A DNA stretch of 64,000 bases from Rhodococcus pseudokoreensis (GCF_017068395.1 NZ_CP070618.1:62001-126000); one strand, 5' to 3'; positions 10,070 through 21,238 are shown, numbered from the stretch's first letter. The notes: generated by a model not told the origin, from the letters alone. A program made the numbers and translations.

Positions 10070-11053
10070 ATGACCGCCATCCTCGGCAGTATCAACCGCA
10101 GAATTAATTCGCGCCCCTTCGACGCCATGACCACCCCGATCCACACCCCTCGCGGCCGCTATGGACTGGTCCACTACGGCGTTATCGTGCCAGGACTCCC
10201 CGACCCGCTGCGGTTCTTCAACGCAATTCTCATCCTCGGCGACGCTCGCATTCCGGTGTTTGACAACCGCGGGTATACGACGACCACACCGGCGGACTCG
10301 GCATGGTTACTGCTGGGCTCAGCCGCGATCACGGACGGTTTCCATCTGTACAGCGCCGCGGACGACGGCGACCTGGCCGCTGATGGCAGCCACTTGCGCT
10401 TGGGGGGCGTCACTCTCGAAAGGAGCACTGACTGCGTGAAGTTGGCGGTGAATCGGCCCGACGTGGAGATCGAGCTGGTGCTCGAGCCGACCTCGGCGGT
10501 GTCCCAATTTGCACGCCGGAGTGGACTCTATGACCACTGGAGTGTGCTGTGCGATTATCGCGGCGGCTTTACCACAGGCGGCGAGCAAATCGAAGTTTCC
10601 GGACTGTGCACCTACGAGTACGCACGTGCCGTCAATCTTCCTATGCCGGTGCGCTTCTTCACTTACCATGTGCTCAACATCGATGCGAACGTACAGGTAC
10701 TGCTGGCCGAACAGCGGGGACCTCAAGGTCTGCCGCTCCAACGTTCCGTTTATGTCCGCAATCGCGACGGCACCAGTGAGGAGCTCACAAACAAGTTCCG
10801 GTTTGACGTCCTCGAGCATGCTGAGCCGGCGGTACTAACCCCTGACGGGAGGAGGATGCAACTGCCACGGCGGTTCAGCTGGGCGGTGCGAGACCAATCG
10901 GGACGGGACGTAGTCACGATTGAGGGAATCAGCAACGACGACTTCGTCTACGGCCTCGGCGCAGGCTACGTCGGCAGTTACCAATACTCCGGCACATACC
11001 GAGGCAGGGCCATCTCCGGGACCGGCTACGTCGAGTGGATCGATCGACGCTGA
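10070..11053 (+). CDS. Unassigned 327-aa protein, possible lipocalin/CrtC-like fold
   Basis: 327-aa soluble protein with no signal peptide or membrane segment that I can see. It begins MTAILGSINRRINSRPFDAM with AGGAAG as ribosome binding site, then GRYGLVHYGVIVPGLPDPLRFF. The beta-rich middle and the end (GTYRGRAISGTGYVEWIDRR) recall the large lipocalin-like CrtC/AttH proteins and actinobacterial DUF6670 entries, but I cannot be sure of either. CrtC-like members act on hydrophobic isoprenoids, which would suit a neighbour of a sterol desaturase. It is a lone rightward gene inside the inverted duplication, 213 bp after copy A. Confidence 0.75.
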   Translation: MTAILGSINRRINSRPFDAMTTPIHTPRGRYGLVHYGVIVPGLPDPLRFFNAILILGDARIPVFDNRGYTTTTPADSAWLLLGSAAITDGFHLYSAADDGDLAADGSHLRLGGVTLERSTDCVKLAVNRPDVEIELVLEPTSAVSQFARRSGLYDHWSVLCDYRGGFTTGGEQIEVSGLCTYEYARAVNLPMPVRFFTYHVLNIDANVQVLLAEQRGPQGLPLQRSVYVRNRDGTSEELTNKFRFDVLEHAEPAVLTPDGRRMQLPRRFSWAVRDQSGRDVVTIEGISNDDFVYGLGAGYVGSYQYSGTYRGRAISGTGYVEWIDRR

Positions 11054-11708
11054 CCGCGATGGGCAGTCCGCCGCATAGCAATTGTCGATGTAGATCGGAT
11101 TCGTTGCGCTCAAAGCGTTGTGAGCTGGTTGGCGATGAAGGTGCCAACTGTTCTGCGGCGACGAAAGTCTACCCACAACGCAACTGAAGAACCTCAAACT
11201 CCCCGGTGTGGGCCATGCCGCGCGACGAGAGCGCACGATCCTCCCCGCGCAGATCCGTCCGGATTAAATCCTCGAAACTGACGACCTTGTTACCTTTGGC
11301 GCAATTCTTCGTTCGACGCAATCGGACGGCGATGCATCCTGTGGGAACCCGCTTTTGGTCGCCTTCGATCACACCTCCCCTACCGCGGAGAAGACATGCG
11401 GTAGCCGGAAATTCCGTGCTACCCATGTCAGTGGCCCCGAGTGGTCTCGGTCGTCGACTGAGAACTGCGCTGCACGCCAGTCCGAAACAGTGCAGCACAT
11501 TCGCCCAACACTCCACTCCACGTGCAGGCGTGGTGTCGCCGAACGGCTCCCCCTTGTTTTGCACGCACTACGCAACAATTGCCGTCACGCCGCGGATACC
11601 ACATTCTCCATCTGCCGGACACACGCAGAGACGTGCTCCTTGTTGCGTCGGCTTCCGATCTGATTGGCGGTGACGAAACCGCTTTCACTGGGCAACGCTA
11701 TAGCTGAC
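11054..11708. other. No gene recognised (655 bp)
   Basis: Short frames exist on both strands, including 131 codons leftward from 11564, but none has a recognisable domain, a good start signal or coding-like composition. The base composition is lower in GC than the flanking genes around 11250-11650. It separates two convergent genes and probably contains their terminators, though I see no strong hairpin. Confidence 0.45.
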
Positions 11709-13127
11709 TCAGTCTGACACTATTGCTGGAAGGGGCATAGGAGCCTTGTGGCTGCGGCGCAGACCCTTGCGGTCGTAGAACCGAGTGATTACCGCGCCGA
11801 ACGTGAGGCCGATGACTAGTCCGGCGAGGGTCATCCACACGGCGTGGAAGAGTCCTGCGTCGCCGCTGGCGCCGAAGAACAAAATCGCACGGACACCGAG
11901 GTAGATCTGATGCATGGGTTCGAACTCGCCAAGCCACCAGTACAACGACGGGGTGGCCTCCAACGGAATCGTTCCGCCCGACGACGGCAGCGCAAGAACG
12001 ACGAAGATCATCAGGTTGATGACCTGCCCTAGGCTGCCGAAGGCCGCCATGACGGATACCGCGGTGATGCCCACCGCGGTGATCGCAAACGCCCCGTACT
12101 CCCACAGCATGAGCGGATCGGTGATCGGAAGCCCGAGGGCGGAGCTGATCCACAGGTACAACCCTGAGACGATGAGTCCGAGGGCGACCATGATGGCCCA
12201 TTTGACCAAAAGGGTGTGGAACCGGGTGATCCGGACCGCCTCGTTGTGTAAATACAGCGGCCCCACCTCGGTGGGCGTGAAGCCGAGCATGCCGTCGACG
12301 AGGGCGCTGATGATGGTCGCCCCGGTGAATCCTGCCAGGACGAGCAGTAGCGCGTAGTAGAAGGCGGCCAGCCCGAATCCCGTTCCGTCGGGCAGCGGGT
12401 TGTGGGCGACGGTTCGCACGTCGATCGGATCGGCGAGCACGAGCCGGCTCGCCCCCGACAGTGGCGTCTCGCTGCCCGAACCGAGCTGCTGATTGACCTG
12501 CGCGGTGAGTTGCTCACCCACGGCCTGATTGACAGGCCGTAAGGTCATCTCACCGATGTTCTGCACCAAGTTCGTGTTCATCGTGCCGGTGCGCGGATTG
12601 GTGTAGACCGTGATCATTGGTTCTTCAACGTCACCGGGGGTAATACTGGCGTGCGCCAGGATGAAGGTGCGCTTGGTGAAGTCGCTGGGAATGACAATGG
12701 CGCCATAAATTTTGCCTTCATCGAGTAGCGACTGTGCCTGGGCTATGCCCATAGGCCGCAGATCAATTTTCTCGGAGTCCACCCCGTCGATCAGCCTGGA
12801 CGCAATCTGAGTGCCGAGTGTCTGCCGAGTCGGCGGGTACGAGCCTGGCACGGTGTCGCCTTCGTCCTGGTTGACGAGCGCGATCGGGAAGTGGCGCAAG
12901 TGCTTGGTGGGGTCGAGCATGCCGCCCATGTACAGGGCTACCAGTAGCGTCATCACGATGCAAACGAGAACAATCGGAGTGATCCAGAACCGCGATGCCC
13001 GAAGGACATTCCACGTGCGCCGGTCCGCGCTCGGTTCTTGTTCCCCGTCGATAGTGCGTTGCACCATATCTCCTGTCTCAATCTGATTCTTTACCAACCG
13101 GATAACGTTCTCCCCATTCGATGCCAT
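11709..13127 (-). CDS. YhgE/Pip-type (SNG1/DUF3533-like) membrane protein
   Basis: 472-aa membrane protein with one N-terminal transmembrane helix (FWITPIVLVCIVMTLLVALY), a roughly 190-residue extracytoplasmic region beginning DPTKHLRHFPIALVNQDEG, and about five C-terminal helices (FYYALLLVLAGFTGATI onward). This architecture and the VNQD motif define YhgE/Pip and ABC-2-related permeases, which in actinobacteria occur near lipid or drug export genes. The ATG at 13064 (MVQRTIDG) is an alternative start because the first 21 codons lack family similarity. It is leftward, with a 100-bp gap after the SDR gene, so it may belong to the SDR/FAD-oxidase unit. Cargo unknown. Confidence 0.85.
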   Translation of the reverse strand: MASNGENVIRLVKNQIETGDMVQRTIDGEQEPSADRRTWNVLRASRFWITPIVLVCIVMTLLVALYMGGMLDPTKHLRHFPIALVNQDEGDTVPGSYPPTRQTLGTQIASRLIDGVDSEKIDLRPMGIAQAQSLLDEGKIYGAIVIPSDFTKRTFILAHASITPGDVEEPMITVYTNPRTGTMNTNLVQNIGEMTLRPVNQAVGEQLTAQVNQQLGSGSETPLSGASRLVLADPIDVRTVAHNPLPDGTGFGLAAFYYALLLVLAGFTGATIISALVDGMLGFTPTEVGPLYLHNEAVRITRFHTLLVKWAIMVALGLIVSGLYLWISSALGLPITDPLMLWEYGAFAITAVGITAVSVMAAFGSLGQVINLMIFVVLALPSSGGTIPLEATPSLYWWLGEFEPMHQIYLGVRAILFFGASGDAGLFHAVWMTLAGLVIGLTFGAVITRFYDRKGLRRSHKAPMPLPAIVSD

Positions 13128-13228
13128 GGGAACGCACTGTCAGCACCCGCACGGTGGCTGAGCGAACGCGCGGTACTGCGAGATCAACATGAACACCTGA
13201 TCGGCCTCGTGCAACTGGTACCACGCAC

Positions 13229-14068
13229 TCAAGGCAGACCTGAGTACGGCACCTCTGTTCGCCAAGCGGTTGTGTCCTGAGTGGCCGCGGTATAGATCGC
13301 CTGGGCGACATGGTCGGGTGTAAATGCGCCATCTTTTGCCAGGATGCCGCGGACCGTCACAGATACCGCTCTGATCCCGTCGTCCTTGAGTGTCGAGTCG
13401 ATGCTGTGCACCAGGTTGCGCAGCGCTGCCTTTTGTACCCCGAGACTGGCAGCCATCGCGTTGGGCACGTCCGCGACCATGCTGCCAGTTGCAGTGATAC
13501 GTCCGCCTGCAGACATGTACGGCCTGGCAGCGTGCAAGGCCGTCAACAGTGCACCGACCCCGAGACTGATGTCTTGGGCCAGTTCCTCGGCGGTCAGGGC
13601 AAGTGCGTTCTTCGCACGGTATGAACTGGGGTTGAAGTGGAGCACGTCAAACCGTCCGACGCGGTCACCGAGATGCTTCACCGCCGCACTGAGACTATCT
13701 TCGTCGGTGACATCGACTGCTGCGTACCCGACGCTCGAGGACTCCAGGTCCGCTGCGAGATCTACAAGCACCTGCTCGTCGAGCCCGACCAGGGCAGCCT
13801 TGTAACCTTCACGGGCGAATCGCTTCGCCACCGAACCGCTGACGCCGGGCCCGGCGCCGATCACCAGCACCACGGGCGCATCCCTGTCGGTCAGATCAGA
13901 CGCCGCGAAGCCACTGAGGTGCGGTGCACTGGGGTCGAGGATGCGAGAGGTGTCGCGATCGGGGCCCGAGTCGCGGTGGTCGGAGGGTGGGTGGGGGCTT
14001 GACTGCCGGTCGGTCGCCTTAACCCCCGTATGTTCGCGTTGGGGTGCATGCGAGAACGGATGGATCAT
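13229..14068 (-). CDS. SDR-like protein without the catalytic tyrosine
   Basis: 279-aa Rossmann protein. After a 45-residue polar N-terminal extension the NAD(P) motif GAGPGVSGSVAKRFA appears, followed by AAVDVTD and a GRITATGSM strand carrying the usual serine position. The expected YxxxK reads LGVQK in AASLGVQKAALRNLV, so lysine is kept but tyrosine is leucine. Classical dehydrogenase chemistry is therefore doubtful; a binding or divergent catalytic role is possible. The start ATG 14068 overlaps the FAD oxidase stop (ATGA), which decides the start and implies co-translation. The two probably act on the same compound. Confidence 0.85.
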   Translation of the reverse strand: MIHPFSHAPQREHTGVKATDRQSSPHPPSDHRDSGPDRDTSRILDPSAPHLSGFAASDLTDRDAPVVLVIGAGPGVSGSVAKRFAREGYKAALVGLDEQVLVDLAADLESSSVGYAAVDVTDEDSLSAAVKHLGDRVGRFDVLHFNPSSYRAKNALALTAEELAQDISLGVGALLTALHAARPYMSAGGRITATGSMVADVPNAMAASLGVQKAALRNLVHSIDSTLKDDGIRAVSVTVRGILAKDGAFTPDHVAQAIYTAATQDTTAWRTEVPYSGLP

Positions 14069-15672
14069 GACGGATCGATCAAGATAGCCGGGTTGAGAAT
14101 GCCAGCCGGGTCGAGCGCCGACTTTCCTGCCGCGAGCGTGGTAGCGAAGAGGTCGGGGCGTTGCCGGTCGTACCATGGCCGGTGATCACGACCCACCCCG
14201 TGGTGGTGGGTGATTGTCGCTCCGGACGCGCATATTGCCTCGGAAACTGCGGCTTTGATCCCGTCCCACTGCTCGACGGTCTTGCCCCAGGTACCGGCTG
14301 CGTAGATGCCGAAATAGGGTGCTGGACCGTCGGGGTACACATGGGTGAACCGGCAAGTAAGCACGCCTTCTGCTCCGACCTCGCGCATCGCCTCGCGGGC
14401 TGCAGCCTCGATCGAAGCCCTGACCTGTGGGAATGTATCCCAAGTGCAGGCAGTCTCGAAGGTCTCTACGATCATGCCGCGCGCCGCAAGAGCGTCTCGT
14501 CGGTAGGGCATCCGAAGGAACGACGACCGCCAGGCCCCAGCGGCTCCATTGCGCGCCGTCGCGTTCTCGGAGTCGGTGTAACGCACGGGCTCTGGCAGCG
14601 TTCCCCCGTGGTCCAGACATACTTCGAGGGCCTGTGCCATCCAGGGTTCGACCGGATGATGTGCCGATTCAAACCCGAGAATTAGTACGGTGGTCGCTGT
14701 TCCGGCGTTGATCATGGCCTCGGCGGGGTCGAGTAGCCGACAGTTCGACGGGTTGAGAGCGGATTGTGCAATGACTCGTACCGCCTCGACGCCGCGGTCA
14801 AAATCAGCAAACGACACCGACGCGGTGGCGCGCCAACGAGGACGGTCCTGGAGCTTCATCCAGGCCTGGGTAATGATACCAAGTGTGCCCTCTGAACCGA
14901 GAAACATCCGGTCCGGCGACGGTCCCGCTCCCGATGCTGGGAGGCGCCGTGACTCGATGACACCGGCGGGTGTCACCACTCGCATGGACTCGGTGAGGTC
15001 GTCGATGTGTGTGGGGCCCGTTGCATAGTGGCCGCCGGCTCGTGTCGCGAGCCATCCGCCCAGCGTGGAGAACTCGAAGGACTGTGGGAAGAATCGAAGG
15101 GTCAACCCATGTGTCCGCAGCTGTTGTTCGAGGTCAGGTCCAAGGACGCCGGCCTGAACGCGCGCTGCCCGACTGACCGGGTCGACTTCGAGGACTCGAT
15201 CAAGCGCCGTGAGGTCTAGGCTCACCACTCCGGTGTACTCATCGCCGACACGTGGTTCCACACCCCCCACCACTGAGGTCCCCCCGCCGAAGGGGATGAC
15301 CGCGATTCCAGCGTCGCTGCACCAGTCGAGAACCGCGACGACGTCGTCCTCGGTACGCGGCCGAACAACAACGTCGGGAATGTCGTGCAGGTGTCCTAGC
15401 AGTGCACGAACCACGTCTCGAAAAGCCTGACCGTGACTGTGCGCCATTCGTTCGGCGGATGCCGTCGACGCTAGCTCCGCCAAGGGCTTCGGGGGGCGAA
15501 TCCTGCTCTGCGGTACATCGAAAGACCCGATATCGGGAGCAGTGTGCTCGGTGAGGTCTGCGTTGGGAAACAACGCTCTTACCCGGTCGATCAATTGCGA
15601 TAACTCCCCGTCAGCGACGGCGTCCTCGACGTTCCCCCAACCCCACCATGACCGGTTCTTACCTGTCATCAT
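14065..15672 (-). CDS. AGPS-like FAD-binding oxidase (second family member)
   Basis: 535-aa FAD PCMH oxidase related to the product of 5008-6630. Shared signatures are SWWGWG near the N-terminus, VIPFGGGTSVVGGVEP, FSTLGGWLATRAGGHYATG, LGSEGTLGIITQAW, CRFTHVYPDGPAPYF and HHHGVGRDHRPWYDRQRP. Either of two consecutive ATG codons can serve as start. It leads a leftward unit with the SDR-like gene (4-nt overlap) inside the inverted duplication. Two such oxidases within 10 kb suggest related substrates or successive steps. As for its relative, the AGPS label reflects fold and not a demonstrated ether-lipid reaction. Confidence 0.88.
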   Translation of the reverse strand: MMTGKNRSWWGWGNVEDAVADGELSQLIDRVRALFPNADLTEHTAPDIGSFDVPQSRIRPPKPLAELASTASAERMAHSHGQAFRDVVRALLGHLHDIPDVVVRPRTEDDVVAVLDWCSDAGIAVIPFGGGTSVVGGVEPRVGDEYTGVVSLDLTALDRVLEVDPVSRAARVQAGVLGPDLEQQLRTHGLTLRFFPQSFEFSTLGGWLATRAGGHYATGPTHIDDLTESMRVVTPAGVIESRRLPASGAGPSPDRMFLGSEGTLGIITQAWMKLQDRPRWRATASVSFADFDRGVEAVRVIAQSALNPSNCRLLDPAEAMINAGTATTVLILGFESAHHPVEPWMAQALEVCLDHGGTLPEPVRYTDSENATARNGAAGAWRSSFLRMPYRRDALAARGMIVETFETACTWDTFPQVRASIEAAAREAMREVGAEGVLTCRFTHVYPDGPAPYFGIYAAGTWGKTVEQWDGIKAAVSEAICASGATITHHHGVGRDHRPWYDRQRPDLFATTLAAGKSALDPAGILNPAILIDPS

Positions 15673-15934
15673 TCATCATCCTTCGGTTTCACGATCTTGA
15701 ACGAAACGCGATCCATTGAGTTCGGGACCACGCCCTCCGGTGTCTCCATCCAACTCAAGGTGTGCCCACCTGATATTTGCTGTACGGGGGCGCTTCACGC
15801 ACCAACTGTGCGGTGTGCCGCAGCAGAATCGCGGCGAACGATACCCGCTCACGTCGAGCTACTTGGTGGAAGTGAGAACTCTGCCGGTGACGAACACCGC
15901 TTCGCATCGAGGTATCCCGCGTGAGTGCTGTGCG

Positions 15935-16969
<1,035 letters not shown>

Positions 16970-17318
16970 CCGTCGGCAGTGGGTTGATGCGTACTTGCAT
17001 CGACACATGAGGCGCGCGTCGCCTGACGCGGCGAGCCGTGGAGGTGACGCTGCACCCGGCACCGTCCGATTTACCCCTGATCGCCACTCTGGCCCGTTCG
17101 ATACGCGCCCGTGGGACGGTTTGTCGATAACGGGCGCCGCTCAACAGTTGTCGGACACGGTGTGGTGTATGTAGCCCGAAGCCTTGAGGGCTTTCCGGAC
17201 TGGTACGCCAACGACACCTATGAGGAGCGGCCGCGGAATCGGCGGTTAGTATCATGGATGCGGTGAAGTTGGCCGATTCACTCCCCAGTGTCCCCTCACC
17301 GATGGAAGGGCGCCGTCC

Positions 17319-17951
17319 GTGATCGATCTGCTGCTGGTCGACGACCACACGATATTTCGAGCTGGCCTTGTCCGGTTACTTGAGGAAGAACGTGACATCG
17401 GAACCGTCATGCAAGCATCAGACGGTGCGACAGCACTCAACTTGGTTCGCACGCATCATTTCGACGCTGTCCTGCTCGATATCAACCTTCCAGTTCGCAG
17501 TGGACTGGAGTTCCTCCCTTCGTTCCGTGTCGCCGCACCACAATTGCCGGTGATCGTGCTCAGCATGTACTCCGCACAGCAGTACGCCCTAAGAGCATAT
17601 GAAGCCGGCGCGAGCGGATACGTCTCCAAGGACATGGATGCGGAGGTCCTTGTCGCCGCCATTCACAAGGTAGTCGAGGGCGGCCGATATATCACGCCCG
17701 AAGTTGCGGAGAAGATGCTTGAGGGAATCGGGGCTTTGCAGGGCGAAAACCGGCATCTGCGTCTGTCCGAACGAGAGTTTGCTGTCATGATAGAGATCGC
17801 GAATGGCTCAGCCTTAACCGCGATCGCGCAAGACATGCACGTTAGTGTAAAAACCGTCAGCACGTACCGATCACGCGTGCTCAAGAAGTTGGGACTCGAC
17901 AGCAATGCGGCACTCGCGCAGTACACGCTGAGAAATCGTCTTGTCGACTAG
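17319..17951 (+). CDS. NarL/FixJ-family response regulator
   Basis: 210-aa two-component response regulator. The receiver domain (1-120) has acidic pocket D8-D9, phosphoacceptor D54 in LLDINLP and K104 in GYVSKDMD. The C-terminal LuxR-type HTH (about 147-205) contains LSEREFAVMIEIANG and VKTVSTYRSRVLKKLG. The start is GTG at 17319; GATGGAAGGG upstream is the likely ribosome binding site. It is convergent with the histidine kinase at 18019-19101, its probable partner. The position next to the acyl-CoA cluster suggests that the pair senses a substrate or metabolite of that pathway. Confidence 0.94.
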   Translation: MIDLLLVDDHTIFRAGLVRLLEEERDIGTVMQASDGATALNLVRTHHFDAVLLDINLPVRSGLEFLPSFRVAAPQLPVIVLSMYSAQQYALRAYEAGASGYVSKDMDAEVLVAAIHKVVEGGRYITPEVAEKMLEGIGALQGENRHLRLSEREFAVMIEIANGSALTAIAQDMHVSVKTVSTYRSRVLKKLGLDSNAALAQYTLRNRLVD

Positions 17952-18018
17952 CGAACCGGCAGACGTCGAAGGTCATGCGCCTCACGACACGATTTCTGAA
18001 TACTGAACATCTTCCATG

Positions 18019-19101
18019 CTAGTGGGTGAACTCCCACGGGGCATGCAACTCGATTCGCACCCCTCCGGTCTCGACGTTGTCGATTGTGAACTCAGCACCG
18101 ACCCGGTGCGCCCGCTCGCGGATGCCGATGAGTCCAGAACCGGTGTTGCGTGCATCTCCGACAGGCAAACCCCGGCCGTTGTCTTCGATGGCAATGTCGA
18201 GACGATCGCCCTCGCGAGCGATGCTGACTCGCACTTTGGTGGCATCCGCATGTCTTGCCACATTGGTCAGAGCTTCTTGAATAATCCGAAAGAGGTCCAG
18301 TTCCACTGCTGAGCTGGCCGCCGACTCGCTATGCGGCAGAATCAGAGAACAATCGATATTGAAACGGATCCTGAACCGATCGATGTAGTCGCGGATTGCT
18401 GCGAACAGGCCGAGATGCTCGAGTGCGGTCGGACGCAGCTCGTCGGAGATACGGCGAGCTGAATCTATTGCTTCCTGCGCAAGTTCCGAGACGCTGAGTG
18501 TGAGATCGAGGAGGTCAGAAGTGTCCACAACCTGTCCAGACTGGCCACTGAGGCGTTCAATTCGTCGCTTCAGTCGTGCAACGTCGAATTTCAAGGCCGT
18601 CAATATGCCGCCGACGTCATCGTGCAGTTCCATCGCGATACGAGCCCGCTCGGTCTCCTGAATCGTCTCGATCTCGGACATCAGTGCCTGCAATTGTGTT
18701 CGGGATCGAACGAGTTCGACGTGCGCGCGTTCACGGTCGGTCACGTCGATCCCGACGCCGACCACGGCGGGTTGGCCTCTGTATTCAACTCGCTTTCCGT
18801 GGATCTCGATCAATCTCACACCACTTTTACGCAGTGCGGCGCGGATAATGAAGTGCGACTCCGGATCGGTGCCCTCTATTCTCCGCTCATATTGAGCGAC
18901 CAAGCTTTCCTTCTGATCTGGCGGGGCAAGATCTACCAGCGACCGCCCCATCATCCTGTCCGGTTTTGTGTCGAAGAGATCGGCAAACTTGTTGTTGACA
19001 TACTGCAGAACACCATCCTGCAGAAGGTAGATGCCCGCAACGGATTGCTCCACGATGCCATTGAACAGCTGGAGAATATTCGGCGAATCAAATTCCTGCA
19101 C
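18019..19101 (-). CDS. PAS-domain sensor histidine kinase (HisKA_3)
   Basis: 360-aa cytoplasmic kinase without transmembrane segments. An N-terminal PAS domain (about 10-125; GIYLLQDGVLQYVNNKFADL) precedes a coiled linker and the HisKA_3 dimerisation helix with H160 in ELHDDVGG. The HATPase domain has EALTNVARHADA (N-box), IEDNGRGLP (G1) and TGSGLIGIRERAH (G2). This class pairs with NarL-type regulators, here the convergent gene 17319-17951. The PAS domain implies sensing of an intracellular small molecule or redox state. It is divergent from the acyl-CoA dehydrogenase, so the 361-bp gap may contain the cluster promoter. Confidence 0.94.
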   Translation of the reverse strand: MQEFDSPNILQLFNGIVEQSVAGIYLLQDGVLQYVNNKFADLFDTKPDRMMGRSLVDLAPPDQKESLVAQYERRIEGTDPESHFIIRAALRKSGVRLIEIHGKRVEYRGQPAVVGVGIDVTDRERAHVELVRSRTQLQALMSEIETIQETERARIAMELHDDVGGILTALKFDVARLKRRIERLSGQSGQVVDTSDLLDLTLSVSELAQEAIDSARRISDELRPTALEHLGLFAAIRDYIDRFRIRFNIDCSLILPHSESAASSAVELDLFRIIQEALTNVARHADATKVRVSIAREGDRLDIAIEDNGRGLPVGDARNTGSGLIGIRERAHRVGAEFTIDNVETGGVRIELHAPWEFTH

Positions 19102-19462
19102 TTGTTTTTCCTGAATCGCATTATCGGTGTTGACGACGGGAAATTACTCCGTTGACGTATGGACGGTCGGCCGTGCGAAGTGGATATGGGTGGATCAGCA
19201 ACCCGCGATCGGTTTCTCTACCGAGCCCGCGCAGCCATCGTTTCGCAGCGGCCAGTTCTACAACATGGCAATGCTCTTCCTCACAGGAGGAGTAGTCAAG
19301 TCTTCCGGGTCGCCCCGACCAACCGCCCGGTCAGTCGCAAACGGATCGGGGTTTGTCAGAAATTTCCGACAAGGATCGTCGCCGTCTTCCGACATACAAG
19401 CGGGCGAATGCGAGGGAACAATCGGACCAGATCAAGAACAATAGTGGGAAGGCCGAAAACCG
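19102..19462. other. Divergent intergenic region, likely promoter of the catabolic cluster
   Basis: 361 bp between the kinase and the acyl-CoA dehydrogenase starts. No gene is supported. It is the natural place for the main promoter of the rightward cluster and for response-regulator binding, but I could not pick out a convincing operator or -35/-10 pair by eye. Confidence 0.4.
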
Positions 19463-21238
19463 ATGAACTACACGCCTCCGATCCGTGAGATGCAGTTCGT
19501 GCTGCACGAGGTGCTCGACGCCGCCGGTACGCTTCAGGGCGGCGGGATCGACATCGACCGCGACACCATCGACGGAGTGATCGAGGGTGCCGGCGATTTC
19601 TGTGCTCGCGTGCTTGATCCAATCAACGCTGTGGGTGACCGCGAAGGGTGCCGGCTGGTCGGGGACACCGTCGTGACTCCCCCGGGATTCAAGAAGGCGT
19701 ACGACCAGTACGTCGTCGGCGGATGGCCGGCCGTGGACTGCGAGGTCGAGCACGGCGGTGGTGGTATGCCGTCCACCGTCGGTTCGGTGATCAAGGAAAT
19801 GCTCGCCGCGTCCAATCCCTCGTGGAGCCTCTACACCAGCCTCTCCGCCGGCACCTACTGGTGCCTCAACGTGAACGCGTCGGACGCCCTCAAGCGCCGG
19901 TATCTGCCGCAGCTGGCTTCCGGCAAGTGGACCGGCACCATGTGTTTGACGGAGCCGCATTGCGGCACCGACCTGGGTCTGCTCACCACCCGCGCAGTAC
20001 CTGCCGACGACGGCAGCTACCTGATCTCGGGAACGAAGATGTTCATCTCGTCCGGTGAACACGACTTGGCAGAGAACATCGTGCACCTCGTGTTGGCCCG
20101 TACTCCGGATGCACCCAAGGGCACCCGCGGTATCAGCTTGTTCGCCGTCTCGAAGCATACGGTCGGCTCAGACGGCGCCGTCGGCGACCGCAACGGCGTG
20201 TACTGCGACAGCATCGAGAGCAAGATGGGGTTGCATGGAAGTTCGACCTGTGTGCTGCGCTTCGAGAACGCCGTCGGGCACCTCGTGGGTGAGGTGAACA
20301 TGGGCTTGGCGGCGATGTTCGTGATGATGAACAGCGCCCGGCTGGGCACGGGCGTGCAAGCGCTCGGTATGAACGAGAGGGCGAATCAGAAGGCCACGGC
20401 ATACGCCCGTGAACGCATCCAGTCACGGGCACCGGAGTCGCTCCGAACGCCGAATCAGGCCGCCGACTCGATCATCGATCAACCGGATGTGCGGAGAATG
20501 CTGCTCACACAGAAGGCCTGGGTCGGTGGATCTCGACTCTTCCTGTACTGGTTGGCATTACAGGTCGATCTACGCAAGTCGTCGTCCGATCCGGCGATCC
20601 GCGAGTACGCCGAAGACATGCTGTCTCTCTTGACCCCGGTGGCCAAGGCTTTTGTCTCCGATCGTGCGGTCGAGTCTGCCTCATTGGGGATGCAGGTCCA
20701 CGGTGGCGCCGGCTACATCATCGACTACGGCGCCGAACAGATCCTTCGGGACGCCCGGATCCTCCCGATCTACGAGGGAACCAACGGCGTGCAGTCCCAC
20801 GACCTCCTGCAGCGGAAGGTCCTCAACGACGGGGGACGCCGACTCAAGCAGTTGCTCGAAATGGTCAGCAACTACGCGCACACGCTCGAGGGCCGCGAGG
20901 AAATGGATCTCTTCCGAGTCGCTCTCATAACGCTGGCCGGAGAAATCGACACTCTCACCACCGACCTCGCCCGATGGGCACAAGATGACGACCTTCGCGT
21001 CGGAACCAGTGCGGTCGACTTCCTCAATCTCGTCGGTTATTACGTATTCGCCTACTTCTGGGCGCGTGCAGCGGACACGGTCGTGCAACTGGGCGATCAG
21101 GCCACCGACCTTCACAAGCAGCAGCTCGCCGTCGCCCGCTACTATTTCGACAAATTGCTGCCCGATACCCTCTCGCTGCTGGTTCGTGCTCGGTCGGACA
21201 CTGCGATTCTGATGGACGACGCAGCCATCGCCTTCTAA
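19463..21238 (+). CDS. Acyl-CoA dehydrogenase, long DmdC/FadE5-like type
   Basis: 591-aa acyl-CoA dehydrogenase, longer than the roughly 380-aa classical form and matching the class that includes DmdC (3-methylmercaptopropionyl-CoA dehydrogenase) and mycobacterial FadE5. It introduces the 2,3 double bond with FAD. Family motifs are CLTEPHCGTDLGLL, the QVHGGAGYIIDYGAEQILRDAR flavin region and IYEGTNGVQSHDLL, which carries the catalytic glutamate. The C-terminal extra helical domain (about 470-591) is typical of this class. The start is ATG 19463 after GGGAAGG. It is first in a rightward cluster with complete beta-oxidation capacity. The substrate may be branched or substituted. The flavin motif lies at residues 409-430. 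Confidence 0.92.
   Translation: MNYTPPIREMQFVLHEVLDAAGTLQGGGIDIDRDTIDGVIEGAGDFCARVLDPINAVGDREGCRLVGDTVVTPPGFKKAYDQYVVGGWPAVDCEVEHGGGGMPSTVGSVIKEMLAASNPSWSLYTSLSAGTYWCLNVNASDALKRRYLPQLASGKWTGTMCLTEPHCGTDLGLLTTRAVPADDGSYLISGTKMFISSGEHDLAENIVHLVLARTPDAPKGTRGISLFAVSKHTVGSDGAVGDRNGVYCDSIESKMGLHGSSTCVLRFENAVGHLVGEVNMGLAAMFVMMNSARLGTGVQALGMNERANQKATAYARERIQSRAPESLRTPNQAADSIIDQPDVRRMLLTQKAWVGGSRLFLYWLALQVDLRKSSSDPAIREYAEDMLSLLTPVAKAFVSDRAVESASLGMQVHGGAGYIIDYGAEQILRDARILPIYEGTNGVQSHDLLQRKVLNDGGRRLKQLLEMVSNYAHTLEGREEMDLFRVALITLAGEIDTLTTDLARWAQDDDLRVGTSAVDFLNLVGYYVFAYFWARAADTVVQLGDQATDLHKQQLAVARYYFDKLLPDTLSLLVRARSDTAILMDDAAIAF

Noticed and set aside
11169..11564. 131-codon leftward frame in the gap after the unassigned protein
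   Set aside because: No start signal, no domain and non-coding composition.
11915..11935. tRNA T-loop-like GGGTTCGAACTC
   Set aside because: Inside the YhgE/Pip coding sequence with no cloverleaf around it.
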